This document shows, piece after piece, positions 39,501 to 51,259 of a stretch of DNA of 64,000 nt (position 1 is its first letter; every line of letters starts with the position of its first letter). The notes below the pieces were generated by a model, which saw nothing but the letters and a program-made list of their open reading frames with translations, was not told where the DNA came from and made no database searches. The translations under genes were made by a program, and so were the position numbers. This DNA is from Chionis minor. Lineage: Eukaryota > Chordata > Aves > Charadriiformes > Chionididae. Where the stretch lies: contig VZSF01009842.1 of the NCBI GenBank assembly GCA_013398295.1, positions 62,001-126,000 of the forward strand, in the 5' to 3' direction.

Positions 39501-40308
39501 AGCTCCGTTTTCACAATCCAGAGATACTAATGCACTGGAGAAGGCTTAGACAGGAGTCTCAAAAAAGGCAAAATATTAGAAAACACATCTAATCATATCT
39601 TGACAGGAGATGATTTGAGGATGACATGATGACAGTTTATAAGTTCTTCCTTGGGACAAAGCATTTCTGTGATGTAACCACGATATAACAAGAGTGATTA
39701 ACAAGAAGATTAAACTAAGTAAATTCAGTCTAGAAATTAGTTGGAAGTATTTTAAATAACAAAGATAAGTGCAACTACAATTCTTTGTATGCTCTTCAGT
39801 CAATCTTAGAACTAGATGGGTGTTTTTACGAGCCTTCAATATTTTATTTTTTTAATCTGCTATGGAATAAGGAAGCAATAAATGAGGGAAGGATTATAGT
39901 TTGTGCTGCAGAGAAAGCCCTGTTCAGCTATTGCACTGGTTGTCTCTGACTTTAAAGCAAATTAACTCTATACACAACTTCACTTAAACTGCAACACTTG
40001 CTTATTTAAACTTGATTACAGGAAGGGGGTGGAAATCATATAAAATTATTCAGCCTCATCTCTGAAGAATTTCACTAGAAACTTATTTTGAGAAATGCCA
40101 CACTTGGACTAGTTTTAGATATGATTCACAAAAAGGTTTCAATTCAGAGACTTAATTTTTTTTCCTTCCCCCCAAAAGATAATCATAATTGTTCATTAAA
40201 ATGATGGTCTTTATATGCTTTAAGTGTTATAGGCAATATGTAGGAAGACCCTTGCAAAAAGCAGCCCAGACTGCTGGCAGCTGTGAAGGGTAACAAGGTT
40301 ATTCTTAC
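36503..40308 (-). other. Last PCNT intron
   Basis: The intron separates the SLTEYIH exon from the stop-containing micro-exon. It holds the solo LTR at 38,538-39,245. The remainder shows T-rich runs (for example near 37,262-37,282) and no recognisable gene. Confidence 0.65.
38538..39245 (+). mobile_element. Solo LTR, avian endogenous retrovirus type, 708 bp
   Basis: It begins TGTCCTGGTTTGAGG and ends CCCAAACCACGACA, the terminal pattern of a common avian ERV LTR. The flanks are CCTCC (38,533-38,537) and CCTAC (39,246-39,250), a 5-bp target duplication with one mismatch. A TATAAAA box lies at 38,882-38,888, followed by a T-rich region. No internal gag, pol or env sequence adjoins it, so it is a solo LTR. 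It sits in the last PCNT intron in antisense orientation. Confidence 0.85.
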
Positions 40309-40436
40309 CTGTTTGCACACGCCCTAGTCTTTGCTGGATAACCTCTAAGCAATGGATATATTCTGTTAGTGATTGTTCAGGACCCTGAGTAGGCACAAGT
40401 GACTTTTCTGAAGCTGAACTTGTGGATGGATGCAAT
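40309..40436 (-). CDS. PCNT: PCNT penultimate exon, conserved C-terminal box
   Basis: 128 nt, acceptor TTTCCTTTTAAG, donor ACAG|GTAAGA, starting with one base and ending in phase 1. It reads LHPSTSSASEKSLVPTQGPE, then the conserved helix QSLTEYIHCLEVIQQRLG, ending RVQT. This box distinguishes PCNT from AKAP9 and is therefore key to the gene call. Confidence 0.94.
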
Positions 40437-41459
40437 CTTAAAAGGAAAACAAATTATTTACTTCTTGTAGCGCTATACTTTCAAAAAAATATAATAAAGT
40501 TACATTCATATAGGCAGTAATTCAGTGCAAAGCAAACTAGAACAACAGTAAACACCACCACCCAAAAAGTTACATATGAAACAATACAGGCCAGGCATCT
40601 TTGTATATGGGGGAGTTAAAAGAAAGGATGTTTTGAAAGCTGGAGTGTCTATGAATCTCTGTCTACTGATATGCAACACAACATCCCCCTGGTAAGAAAG
40701 CTGCAGCCAGAGGCAAGTCCAAATGGCCAAGTGAAAAAAGAACCACTTCTGCAGAAAAGGACTGAAGAGGAGCATGCTGCATCTAGGCATGTACTCTCCT
40801 GTTTGGCAGGTAAAATGTGATCTTGAAGGACAAGGTTGAAAAAGGGGACTGCAAGAGACGACTTGTAAATTCCCTGAAACAAATGGTGAGAAATGAAAGG
40901 GAGGAGGAGGAAGCCCTCAGAGCCTCACTGAGGAATGTCTCAGACACTCAGAAGTACCTTGAAACGAGCTATAGCCATGGGGTGAATAATGCAGACCCTA
41001 TGCTCAAAGAACTGATAAGGCTAACGCCTGCTTACTCGGGCAGAGAAGAAACTTGTCTGAATCTGGAGGAGGGAGACAGATCACAAGAATCTTTGTAGTT
41101 CTTTGTTTCTTTAGATGGCTGCTATGCCCGATGATGACCTTTGCCTCGTTATCCACGAAATGCGTATTAAAGCTGACACCCTGCATGTGCTCATGAAGAG
41201 TATCGAGGTCATGCTAAACATACATGACTATAGCACTCATTCCTCCACCCAAATCATGCTACACACCACCTGGGCAGGTGGAAAACCCAAGATGAAAATA
41301 TCACCATAACAGTGGTGCAGGTTGTACCGATACAGTGAACATAACAGGGGAAAATATGTGCCTCTAGAAACTTTTTTCCCCTGGGGAGATTTTACACAGA
41401 GGAGCGCTTCTACAAACTAGAATTCCCCACAGTGTTTGAACCAATGCTGGAACCGGGAC

Positions 41460-41848
41460 TGGTGATCTCTCTCTCTCTCTCTCTCTTTCTATCCCTCTGT
41501 TTCTCTTTTCTTTTAAAGTAACACAAGGCATAATTGCCTTACCACTCGCCATAATTGATTGTATGTCTGTTGTTAAGTACCGCTTGCCATAATCTGTTGT
41601 ATATCTGTTTGTAAGTAATGCATGGCATACCTTACTGCTTGCGATAATTTGTTATATACTTTACCAAATACTGTGGACCTAGTTAAGACGTATCTTAATC
41701 ACCGTGGTAATCTAATAAATGTTTGTGTATGGACCTTGAGAGTTGTCTCGCTTTAGTCAACACCGCTGGGGGTTTGCGAATCTGAGTCACAGTGTCCCTG
41801 TCCCCCATTCCCCCCACTCTTCTAAGCAGGTCTGAGTGGGGCATGACA
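41460..41848 (+). mobile_element. Probable solo LTR with 5-bp target duplication
   Basis: The unit starts TGG and ends CATGACA. It is flanked by GGGAC on both sides (41,455-41,459 and 41,849-41,853). Inside are a CT dinucleotide tract, three imperfect copies of a 38-base motif, a TATATACTTTA box, an AATAAA at 41,714-41,719 and a GC-richer end, which is the order expected for U3-R-U5. An alternative start at 40,850 is also preceded by GGGAC and would include about 600 bases of internal sequence. I do not recognise the family. Confidence 0.5.
41466..41487. repeat. (TC)n microsatellite inside LTR-like unit
   Basis: About ten perfect TC units followed by a pyrimidine-rich stretch, close to the start of the proposed LTR. 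Confidence 0.85.
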
Positions 41849-43316
41849 GGGACCCTTTATATGATACATTGGGTTTCCTCTCTGGACATTAACAACAAAT
41901 TTCAAATATTAGCAGAAATATACATTGGAGGGGACGCTGCAAAACACACTCCTATTTGGAGTTAGGATTTATTCCTTTGCCCTGCACCTTTTGATTAGCA
42001 GAAGGTAGTTCCTAGCCATCTCTCCTTTCTGTATAGCTTTGCCAGGAAACAAAAGCAGCAACAGGCATTGTTTAACCTACCTCAGATCCACATTAGACTT
42101 GAGCTACCACTAACCCAGTCACACAGAGTAATCAGTCAGGGCCTACTATTATTAATACCCTTGTTCAATACAATACTGATTACTTTTCTTGATAGGTAAG
42201 CTGCCAGCTGTTTCTGGCTGTCAGACCCAGATATGTGCCATGACAGAGGAACAGGGTGGGGTAGAATTAAGTCTTTGGGAAATGCTTGCAGGTCTCTAAC
42301 TCTTCAAAATATTTTGCTAAATTCTATGCAAAACAAAACACTACACGTCCTTCATGACACTCACTGTCCTATCCCCTAAATCAGTCATCACTGTTAAAAA
42401 ACCTAAAAGAATTTGGAGCATCTGTTGTCTTTGCGTATCTCCAGATCACCACAGCTACTTCCTTACTACTCGGGGTTTTTTTAATGAAGAAGATTCTTGC
42501 CTGCTGGTTAAAGTTTTTAATTTAGCGAGGAGGTTAAGAAAACAACAACATGTCCCAAGCTCATGGGACTGAGAACAGCTACTTTCCACATCAGCTCCTG
42601 CAAATCCTTACTTTAAGGAGGAAGCCGCATACAAGTAGTGGCTTGGGAGGAGACGCTACAGCCAGTAATGGACCATGCAATACCCAAGGTTAATCTGGGT
42701 ACTGAGAGAGCCTGGGAGTGGGAAGGTCAGTAATGGTGACGGAAGGCCACCTTCCTCCAACTCAAGCACAGAGCCTGCAGCTCAGGTATTGTCTTCGCAG
42801 CACTGTGCAGAATGTCACCCGTGACATCCAACCCAGCAACAAGTCACTGAGGTTGTACTTCTGTGCAGAACTGTCCATAATTCATGAAAAACTGCAACAG
42901 CACACACCCCACAAGTTCTCCACCTCCCATTCTGTGTCTGTGCAGAGTCTGAAGGCAGCTAATACTAATGCAATATGGTAGAGGAGCCACTTCCACAGGT
43001 GCTTAGAAATTAATCTCCAACTTAGATGGCGAAAGCAGTAAGAATTATCCTTCAAAGAAGGCTAACAGACATAGCCATTGTAAGTCGTGTAGCCTGTCCA
43101 AATTAAATTTGGGAACACAACTAGGAATGCTCCCAGTCCAAGGAGGTCAGACATGGTTAAAGCAAATGATAAGTTTTCTTCTCTTGTAGCATCTTGAAAG
43201 AAATAAAACATTTACCAGATCCAAGAAAATTCCAAAATTCCTCTTCTTGTTCAAGAACCTCCTCCAATAAGTGGTTACATTGTTATGATAAACATAGGCA
43301 GAGACTGCAGACTGAC

Positions 43317-43470
43317 CTGTTGTGTAAGCCATGAGAGGATCTGGGGGAGTCACTCACAACTCTTGCAGAGCTGGTTCTATGGCACAGCCCTGTGTCCCGG
43401 GTAGGGGGGGAGCTGACATGAACAGCTAGGGGCTGCCGCTCTTTCACAATCTCTGTTCTGGCACCAGAGG
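43317..43470 (-). CDS. PCNT: PCNT exon, Ser/Arg/Pro tail linker
   Basis: 154 nt, acceptor TATTTAACACAG, donor AG|GTCAGT, starting and ending with two bases of split codons. It encodes SGARTEIVKERQPLAVHVSS, PPTRDTGLCHRTSSARVVSD and ends SSHGLHN. It has low complexity, many Arg and Ser, and is probably disordered. It takes the same place as the Arg/Pro/Ser-rich tail I recall in human PCNT between PACT and the SLTEYIH box. The donor GTCAGT is slightly weak. Confidence 0.85.
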
Positions 43471-44951
43471 CTGTGTTAAATATGAAACAAAAAATATGCA
43501 CTGAGAACCGTTCAAAACAGGCTATTGCAAACATAACCCATAAACCCCACAAGAATTACAGCGGACAATTGTGTTTGGTTTTAAATGCAGCTAAAATACA
43601 CTTTGTGTAGCTGTTTTGTTTTGTTTATTTGTTTGTTTGTTTTAACTAGATTTAACAGAAGCTTGACATTTTCATGTTGGACAACTCCTTCCTACAAATG
43701 GAGAACTCGCACTGTTTTCTTTCTCCAGACTTGCTTTTTCAGTAGCTGTTGCCATATCGACACAGGGGACATTCTGCTATATGCAAAATATTTTTCCAAG
43801 GAATTTTAATACTTGTTCTTTGCTGTAACTGTATGTTACTGTTGTCTTACAGTCTCCAACTTTAGAGACAGCAGATAAAGGAAGAGATTTTTGTTTGGTG
43901 TGGTGAAGGTTTGGAGTGGTGGAGTATTGTTTTGTTTTCATTAAAAAAGAAAACCCTCTTTTGGTAAGTCCTTTAAATCACAAAAAGATATCAAATATTT
44001 TTTTAATGAGGGTGCCAAGATGCTATTTTGTAGTGAAGTAAAAAGTTCAGCATGCATCTCGGGACTCAAGTTTCATAGGAACCACGCCACAGCGGTTTTA
44101 TGTAGGAAGTTGGGGTTATTTTTTTTAAAAAAAAGTATTTCCAGAAAACAGTGAAAATTACGTAGTACCAGGTAATGAAAAATGCACTATTTCATGTGAA
44201 TTTTGTTTAGTGTTGAAAAGCCACAAATAATGGTATATCACATAAAATGGGACAGTTTGTGATATTGGGTTCTGCATTAAGATGTTTGTTCAAATTCTTA
44301 CAAATGCATCCATAAATAACTCAAAGGAACAGTCCTTACCGAACGCATCAGACCATCTATTCATCTGCTCTACTTTGTCCTCTTTGATAGCACTTAATAA
44401 ACTCCAGAGAAAATAGTTAGGGGATATCTGCTATTGGACTAAGTCTCTTCTCCGGACCACTGGACCTCTGGAACAACTTAAAACCCCCATTTCACTTCTG
44501 GTAACACTAGCGAGTACACCATTTCTAAGACTTATTTTTATACCTCATGTACGTGTTTTAATACTATTCCAGCAGTATTTGTCCTTGCCTTATTAATAAC
44601 TCAAGGCATTAATTTCTGTTACAGGTAGCTTCAAACTGTACCAAACCTAATTCTCTGAGTTTTATGAACACGAGACTCAGTTTTGCAGCTTGAGCAGTTG
44701 CAATAAAGGGGGAAAAGCAACAGCTTGCCATTGTTGTAAATTAAAAATTCTTAAAGTTTTCAATTGTAATTTCTTACAATGTCCTTGTAATCTCATTATT
44801 ATTCTGTTCCGGAAAAGGATAAACACATTTGTGTTAAAAGATAAACAGATTTTGATACTTCCCTGGGTATTTTTGTGTTTTTGTTTTTAAAAGAAACACA
44901 TCACTAAAGAGAAATTATGATTAAAACAATGTACTTGTCCAAAATGCTTAC

Positions 44952-45040
44952 CTGTATTACCTCCTATACTGTGAGAAATGGTTTCACCCTGTGCGCTCTT
45001 CCTGCTAACTTTGTTCCACTTTTTCACCAAAAACTTTAAC
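44952..45040 (-). CDS. PCNT: PCNT exon, end of PACT / calmodulin-binding segment
   Basis: 89 nt, acceptor TTACCAAG and donor ACAG|GTAAGC, starting with one base and ending in phase 1. It reads LKFLVKKWNKVSRKSAQGET and ends SIGGNT. With the preceding exon it makes a basic, aromatic amphipathic helix (VIAVSR joined to LKFLVKKW), the type known to bind calmodulin in kendrin. A Ser/Gly/Thr linker follows. It is too short to stand out as an ORF and was recovered by phase and homology. Confidence 0.9.
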
Positions 45041-45968
45041 CTTGGTAACAAAATAAATTTGTAGTATCATTAAAAATAAGCAAAAATACACCAAATTTTA
45101 ATATTAAACTCTTTGTTGGCGTGAAACGTAAATAACAATCTTTGCAGGAATGGAGGAAGAATTCTTCAACTTCAGTCTTTAGAATAAAGGCTTATCCCAT
45201 TTTACAGCAATCCTCTAACTGTTGGAAAGGCTTGCTTGTTTTGGCAGAGCTCCTCCACTCTGTCTCTAATCTCCAGAGAGTTCTGTGGCAGCTCTTCCCA
45301 CCTCAGAGGAGTAGTTTGGAGGTCACTGTTCCTACATCCTTTGATCTTGCTATCATAGCATCCACATCAAAGACAGCAGCCCAAAGACATTCTGTACCAT
45401 CTCCCCAAAGTCTTAAATTTTAACTAGACAAGGAAATTGTTCAGAAGTAACCACTATTTTTTTCATTAAATGGACTCAAAAGCCATTATGAGATAGCATA
45501 TTGTCCCAAGTACAGCTAACAAAATCCATTTGATAGTAAGTGATAGAGTAGGATAGAATCACACGCAATGAAACACAGGCTACTGGATTCAAGAGAGGAA
45601 AGCCATCACTGATGAGGTGATTACATTCTGATACAACACAGACTATCCAATGAGTCCAAATCGATAAGGGTCAGACCTGAAAGGACATCAGTTTGTAATG
45701 GTTGTACAACGATTCTCAAATATATTGCAGCTGGGTATCTCTCAAGACAAAAGCAGTTTTTGATAAATTTTTAGTTTAGTACGCATCCAACTTAGTGCTG
45801 ACTCTAAAACAGCAGTTTGGCCAAAGTTATAGCTATCAAGGATGTTTGAACTAGTTTTGGAGATAGCTTTTGCTTAATAGTAATGTAGGATAAACCATAG
45901 GAATTACCAATTTTTACAATTTCCAAGAAAACACCATGTATGAGAGACAGCGAGCGTTTTGGCTTTAC

Positions 45969-46207
45969 CTTGATACTGCGATGACTGCTCTGACTGTGCA
46001 TCTAAACTTGGTAAAAGGACGAGAATGCGATCTAGAAAGCTGCAGGTCTGCAGGGGAGGGGTAAATTCCCATACGTGCTATTAGAGAGAGGGTTGCTTGC
46101 TCACAGTCTTGAAATCCACCAAGAAGCAGCAAGAGGTATTTCTTCTGATAAACTAGAGCCTTTCTAAAGCTTTCTGCTCTAAGGTACTTCCTGTATAATC
46201 TCTGCAA
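45969..46207 (-). CDS. PCNT: PCNT PACT-domain exon
   Basis: This exon carries the core of PACT, the centrosome-targeting domain shared by pericentrin and AKAP9. The acceptor is CTTTATCCAG and the donor AG|GTAAAG. It reads LQRLYRKYLRAESFRKALVY, then QKKYLLLLLGGFQDCEQATL, then IARMGIYPSPADLQLSRSH, and ends RPFTKFRCTVRAVIAVS. It starts in phase 0 and ends in phase 2. The basic amphipathic end, continued in the next exon, corresponds to the calmodulin-binding segment known in kendrin. This is the strongest family evidence in the window. Confidence 0.97.
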
Positions 46208-47533
46208 CTGGATAAAGAAAAAAAGGAAAAAGAAATCCAAACTGTTAAGATTTATCTACATGAAGTTCAGAAAAGTTGGTTGATTTTTCCAGCAGTATCT
46301 CCCACAACTTGGTTATGCATGGGCATCTAAAACCTATTTTGCTTTACGAAATTGTAGAAAGCTATTTAATAATTATGAAATATGGAAGCAGTGTACATTT
46401 ATCTCTAAAATGAAATTCTGAGCAAGTATTTGTATAACAGAGTCTGTGACTTGGCCAGTTTTGGTGCGGTATTACACTCTGGCAGTTTGGACACCATAGT
46501 ACCAATAGTACCAAGTCTACTGAATTTCTGTATGTCTATGAAGTCTTGGCTGAGCTAGAAAATTTTGGCATAGTTACTGGTTGGTATGGGAAAAAACAGC
46601 CACAAACAAGCTGTCTTCATGTTGAACATCCATACTGCGGACACAAGGGCAGCTGGAACAATTCTGTACGTAGCTAAAAAGCACGTGATTTTTAAGTGTT
46701 AGACTGCCTTCGATCTCCTGAATGTTTCAAAGCAAAATTGTCATACTCTAAAAACAGTGTTACTCTTTAACAAAGAAAATAACATTTGTTTTAAATAACT
46801 ATTAACCAGAAAGCATGTTAGGACAAGTGCCCATCTGACTTGATTACAATCAAATGTGTCAGAGGAATAAAAAGTATTTATGATTAGAGGGAAAAAATAA
46901 AAACAATGGATGTTTAAAATTTTCATGGTTAGACAAGAAATCTGAATCTCCCTCTCACTTAAGAGTAGAAAGAGATTCCAAAGAGCTAGGTTAATTTTGG
47001 TGCAAGTTCCTGTCTATCACCAGGAAAGTTACAAAGGAACTTTTCTGCCGTGGGACACATGAGGAAAGTGTTCCTAATTTAATATGCAGTTTATAAAACC
47101 GTTCATCTATAAAATCACCTTTTAAAATAGCAACTGAAAAAGACTACAGCAATAAATGAAAGTTAAATGCCATAATCTGACAAATATTTATATCCACAGA
47201 AATTGAAGCTGTACACTTCCTGACTCCTCTGCAACAGCAAGCTTTATCATATTTATCATAAAAAAACCCCAGAATTACTAAATTACCTGTTCTACATGTG
47301 ACATTAATCCCTTAGGCAATGTCCAAGAAAAAATTACTACCAAGGACTCAAGTCTCCAGAAGTTTTAATGATCTTTAGTTGGTAACAGTTCTCACACAGC
47401 AAATCTGTTCAATAGGTAAGACAGTGAAAGCAAACCAAGTGCCAATGGTTTAAATGACATGCTAATGGCTATGGCATTGCTTGCTCCTCAAGCTCCAGAC
47501 AGCCCCTTTTGCTGGCCATCGCAATCATTTTAC

Positions 47534-47698
47534 CTTAGGACTGGGAGCTTCTACCACTGTTTTGTTTTCAATTTCAACAGTCGCTTTAGCCAGTTTGGAT
47601 TCGTCCTGTTTCAATGCATTCTGCGAAGCGTTTCTCTCTTGCTGCCAAGCGTCTCTTTCCAGGTCTTGAACAGAGTCAGTATCATCTGCAGGCCTGAT
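47534..47698 (-). CDS. PCNT: PCNT exon, 165 nt, just before PACT
   Basis: 55 codons, phase 0 at both ends, acceptor TTATTTTTTAG, donor AAG|GTAAAA. It reads IRPADDTDSVQDLERDAWQQ and then ERNASQNALKQDESKLAKAT, ending VEAPSPK. The frame used has no internal ATG; the other frames give misleading overlapping ORFs. The Pro/Ser end looks like a hinge before the PACT helices. Confidence 0.86.
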
Positions 47699-48691
47699 CT
47701 AAAAAATAAACCCAAAGGAAGTGAACCGTGATAGTTTTTCCACATTACTTCCACAGCCAAACATCTCAAGTCAATTGATAACTTTATGGACGAACTAAAA
47801 CATAAAAATAACGAGCCTGAAAATGAGCATTGGCATTCAGGTGTTAAACAGGATGTGTAACTGAAACACACATACAGCTCTTGTTAAGAAGTCTCAAATT
47901 AATCGTTCACCACACTACCCCTTCTCTACAGATCTGCCTGATTGCTCTACAGGTATTGCATACCCTTTAATAAGACAGAGTGTCCCAAACATTTGGAAAC
48001 AGAAACAAACCATCTGGCTTTCTTCCACATACACACACAGCACACAAAATGTGAAGAAAGGTGTCTGTGTATATGCACTCACAAACACATGTTGTGAAGC
48101 ACCTACAGAAGTAAATTCTGAAAAGTCACATTCAATTCTGAGAAACTCAGTTTTGTGGTAAGTCATCTCTTGTAGGAATAAGACCCACAATTCCAGGTCC
48201 AACTTTTTGTGGAAGTTCTGCTTTCATAATCCTCTTCATATGGACTATCAATTTAATGGTCAACAGCTACATCAGTGCATGATGCAACAAATCACAAGAG
48301 ACAAAAGATTTTTTTTGAGGCAGTTAATGCTTTAGCCCTTGAAATATAATCTATATACATTAGAGGAGCCAGTACACACAACTGACCCCAATTTCGCCTA
48401 GCAACTTGTTTTAGTACAACCTTATTAGGAATTTGAACTTTTTCAGGAGTAATTTCTTATGAATAACTTAATACACTGACACATGCCATTTACATTTGTC
48501 TTTTACAAAGGGCACAACTTGTCAAGTAAAAAATCTTATATAATAAAGTTTAATAAACCACAGCCTTTTAAGTCTTTTTACTGCCTGCAACATATACAAC
48601 AACAAATGGGTCTCCGAGCATTTTGTCCATAGCAGAGGACAAACACTGAACAACTTAGTGACAATCAACAAATATATGCTGTTTTCCTTAC

Positions 48692-48791
48692 CTGACATGT
48701 AGGAGACAATAAACCCGACTTTAGTTCCTTTAATGTCTGCAGTAAAGAGGCTACAGCTTCATCATTTGATGCAGACCAATCGTTAACTGTT
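48692..48791 (-). CDS. PCNT: PCNT exon, 100 nt
   Basis: The acceptor is CTGTTTAACAG and the donor CAG|GTAAGG. The first base completes Lys; the exon ends in phase 0. It reads TVNDWSASNDEAVASLLQTL and ends SGLLSPTCQ. This is a short helix followed by a Ser/Pro linker before the pre-PACT exon. Confidence 0.87.
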
Positions 48792-49530
48792 CTGTTAAAC
48801 AGAAATACCTTTTCAGTATCAGATTGATTTGTGGTAATGTTAACATACATTTGACTCCTTCTCCCCACTGGATGATCTTTTAGTTTTGAAGCTGTACTTG
48901 TACAGTATTCGTCACCCAAAATACTGAATACACACAGATATTACCAAGTTTTGTTAATTCTTTAAACTTCTAAATAGTGCTGCACAGGATCTATTCAGAA
49001 GTCTGTTTTTTATACAAGTCTGAAATTCTATCATGCAAATTCAGGGTGCAGCAAAACATCACCAGTATTTTATTCTGCTGCTAAAGAAGTAATTACTGCT
49101 ACTTGGCTGCTCATTCCTGACCCCTAGCTTTTCCCCGCTATGCTCAGTGGAGTTTCCCATTCTAAACATACGTATCTATTGATTAACCTAGGTTTTTTGA
49201 TTGCTGTGTAATCAGGCTGCTGCAGTTGCAGCAATTGCTGGTGCAGACAGACTCTTTCCAGTAGGGTTTTTTTTTTTGAGTTACTCTTTTTAAGCAGTGC
49301 CACTTCACAGATCTAGTTCAAACACAGGCACACAAGCTTCTAATGGGAATGGGTGCAGTGGGATGACAATAGCCAGAGTCTGTTGCCACCATGAAACCAA
49401 GGTTTCAGACAAGGTTGAGTCTTGTAAGCAGATATACCACTCAGTCCCTTCAGCACAGTGTTCCCAGCCATGACCCACACAGTTTCAAAAGCAGGTTGAA
49501 AAGAAAACTATTTTATGAACAACTACTCAC

Positions 49531-49802
49531 TTATCTACAGTTTTATATACGAACTCATTCAGGTGCACCACTACAAAAAGCAACTTCCGTCTTATCTTTT
49601 CTAGCTGCTGTTGTGAATGCGACTTTTCAGTTTCTTTTATTGTAGCCTGTTTGGCATTTAGATCTTGGTTTAAGGTACACAATAGTTCTTGCTGACTGTT
49701 TGGAGATGGGAGGTTTCTTTCGCTTTCTTCTAATATTGCCAGTATTTCCTGCAGCTCTTTAATTCTTTGTTCATCTCTCTGGTGTTGCTGTTCCAAGTCT
49801 TT
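49531..49802 (-). CDS. PCNT: PCNT exon, 272 nt, coiled coil
   Basis: The acceptor is TTCAAATAG and the donor AA|GTGAGT. It starts in phase 0 and ends in phase 2. It encodes KDLEQQHQRDEQRIKELQEI, LAILEESERNLPSPNSQQEL and KIRRKLLFVVVHLNEFVYKT. The coiled coil is broken by a Pro/Ser spacer and then by a hydrophobic LLFVVVHL patch. The exon ends two bases into a Lys codon. A TGA visible two bases past the donor makes the splice choice unambiguous. Confidence 0.9.
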
Positions 49803-49839
49803 CTATTTGAACAGAGTAAGTAATAGTTAATTGCATCTC

Positions 49840-49912
49840 ATATATACACACACACATATATGTACATACAGACATATGTTTTTGATTTTGTTTTTTTATA
49901 CACACACGCATA
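49840..49912. repeat. TA/CA microsatellite
   Basis: ATATATACACACACACATAT followed by further CA/TA tracts, in a PCNT intron. Confidence 0.8.
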
Positions 49913-50542
49913 GACTGCAAATAAAAGCATCACACCTAACTAGGATATATCCATCTCTGTGTTCCTTAACTCACAGACCACTTATACGGAAAGGTTTACA
50001 GTACTGCCTTCCAGGGCCCCAAGGAAGCCATTTAATGACTCTGGAGAGAGCATTTTCTCCATCTACTTCCAGACATGGTGACTGACAAGTCTCCAGAGAG
50101 GTTGCAGAGCCTCCCTCTTCCTCTAAGGAAAGTGAAGGAGCTAAGAAACAAGAATGGTGAAATTGGTACTGTTGCAAACCATAATTAGAAGTCTAGCTCA
50201 AAATAAGGGCAAGGTTTCATTCTGTGTTTAAGCCATATTCTTCTCCATCTGTAACAACAGGCCATTCCCAGCACAGGCAAAGAACTAAAGATCAACTTCT
50301 GTCAACAATAAACCCAGACACAACCCTCTGAAAACAGCTGCATTTGAGAAATGCAGGAAAAGAACTCATCTAATGCCTTTTCAAGGATGCTTTTCAATTA
50401 TGAGGAAACATTTAAATTACGAAAATTTCTATCTCAGGATGCAAGGGAAGGAAACGTTTCAATTAAAGAATGCCATCCACAAGGTTAAATCCCAGTTTGT
50501 GGCTATTTCAATGTAAGGAAAGGCTTGCAGAGGCATTCTCAC

Positions 50543-51259
50543 CAGTCTCTCTTGAGCTCTCTGCCAGTCCTTCTGTTTCTCTAGCTCTGTTTGTTGCTGC
50601 TGTCTTGGCACTCTCTCTCTCTCCTCTTTCTTGTTTTTATCTTGCTCTTTCATCATCTTGAAGAGTGACTGCAGTTGTTCCCAGTCAGCTTTCAGCTTCA
50701 CCTCTCTTTCCTTCTGGGCCTCTAAGGAATGGATTACCTCTTGCTTTTGACCCTGAAGAGATTCCAATGTAGCTTGCAATTTGTCACTGACCTCTCTCTC
50801 CTTCTGGGTTTTTTCGCAACACACCTGTACTTCAGCCTCTACCTTCTTTTTGGAATGAATGGCCTTCTGGTGCATTTTCTCAATAATAGCAGCTAGCTCC
50901 ATAGTTCGGGACCTCTCTTCTTCCAGCTGGGCTTGGAGCTCTTGAACAAAGGCTTGTTTCAACAGTGACTCCCTGCACTGACAAGAAGCACCTTCTTTCA
51001 CTCTTATGCTCAACTGCTCTGTCAAAACACGTTCGTGATTCAAGGAATTCAGAAGCTCCAACGAACGATTTTTCTCAGCATCCAGATTTCTCTGTAGCTC
51101 TGACAGTTTGGTCTGTTCCTGAGACAGCAATGCTTCACAGCGGGAGTGCTCGATCTGAAGTTCCTTGTGGAGATTGTAATTTACTGTTTGCTCATGCTTT
51201 AAGGATACAGCCAGTTGGCTATTCTGCACTGACTGCAACTCCAGGGCAGCCTGCAGCTC
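50543..51259 (-). CDS. PCNT: PCNT large coiled-coil exon, 717 nt
   Basis: This is the largest visible exon: 239 codons, phase 0 at both ends, acceptor TTTTGAGCAG, donor CTG|GTGAGA. It begins ELQAALELQSVQNSQLAVSL, contains LHKELQIEHSRCEALLSQEQ and ELQAQLEEERSRTMELAAII, and ends DWQRAQERL. Nearly all of it is predicted heptad coiled coil (Leu, Glu, Gln, Lys). It includes a Cys-rich GASCQCRES break and a very basic/Gln KKEERERVPRQQQQ segment. The large size matches the long rod exon of pericentrin genes. Frame continues past the donor for about 25 codons as intron read-through, which I exclude. Confidence 0.94.

Larger units (their letters stand above)
40437..43316 (-). other. PCNT intron with LTR-like insert
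   Basis: The intron lies between the tail-linker exon and the SLTEYIH exon. It contains the LTR-like unit at 41,460-41,848 and possibly more retroelement-derived sequence from about 40,850. 41,860-43,316 shows nothing recognisable. Confidence 0.6.
43471..47533 (-). other. PCNT introns around the PACT exons (three introns)
   Basis: Introns 43,471-44,951, 45,041-45,968 and 46,208-47,533 separate the PACT-region exons. They hold T-rich tracts and no element or RNA gene that I recognise. Confidence 0.6.
47699..50542 (-). other. PCNT introns with a CA/TA microsatellite
   Basis: Introns 47,699-48,691, 48,792-49,530 and 49,803-50,542. The last one carries alternating CA and TA repeats at about 49,840-49,912. 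Nothing else is recognised. Confidence 0.6.

Noticed and set aside
40817..41309. Two plus-strand ORFs as host genes
   Set aside because: No family recognised; they lie beside or within the LTR-like region and in a PCNT intron. They may be retroelement-derived, but I cannot show it.
40309..46207. The PACT gene might be AKAP9 instead of PCNT
   Set aside because: Both have PACT, but the tail box here reads SLTEYIHCLEVIQQRLG and the PACT end SRPFTKFRCTVRAVIAV, which fit PCNT as I remember it; AKAP9 has ALTDYITRLEALQRRLG.
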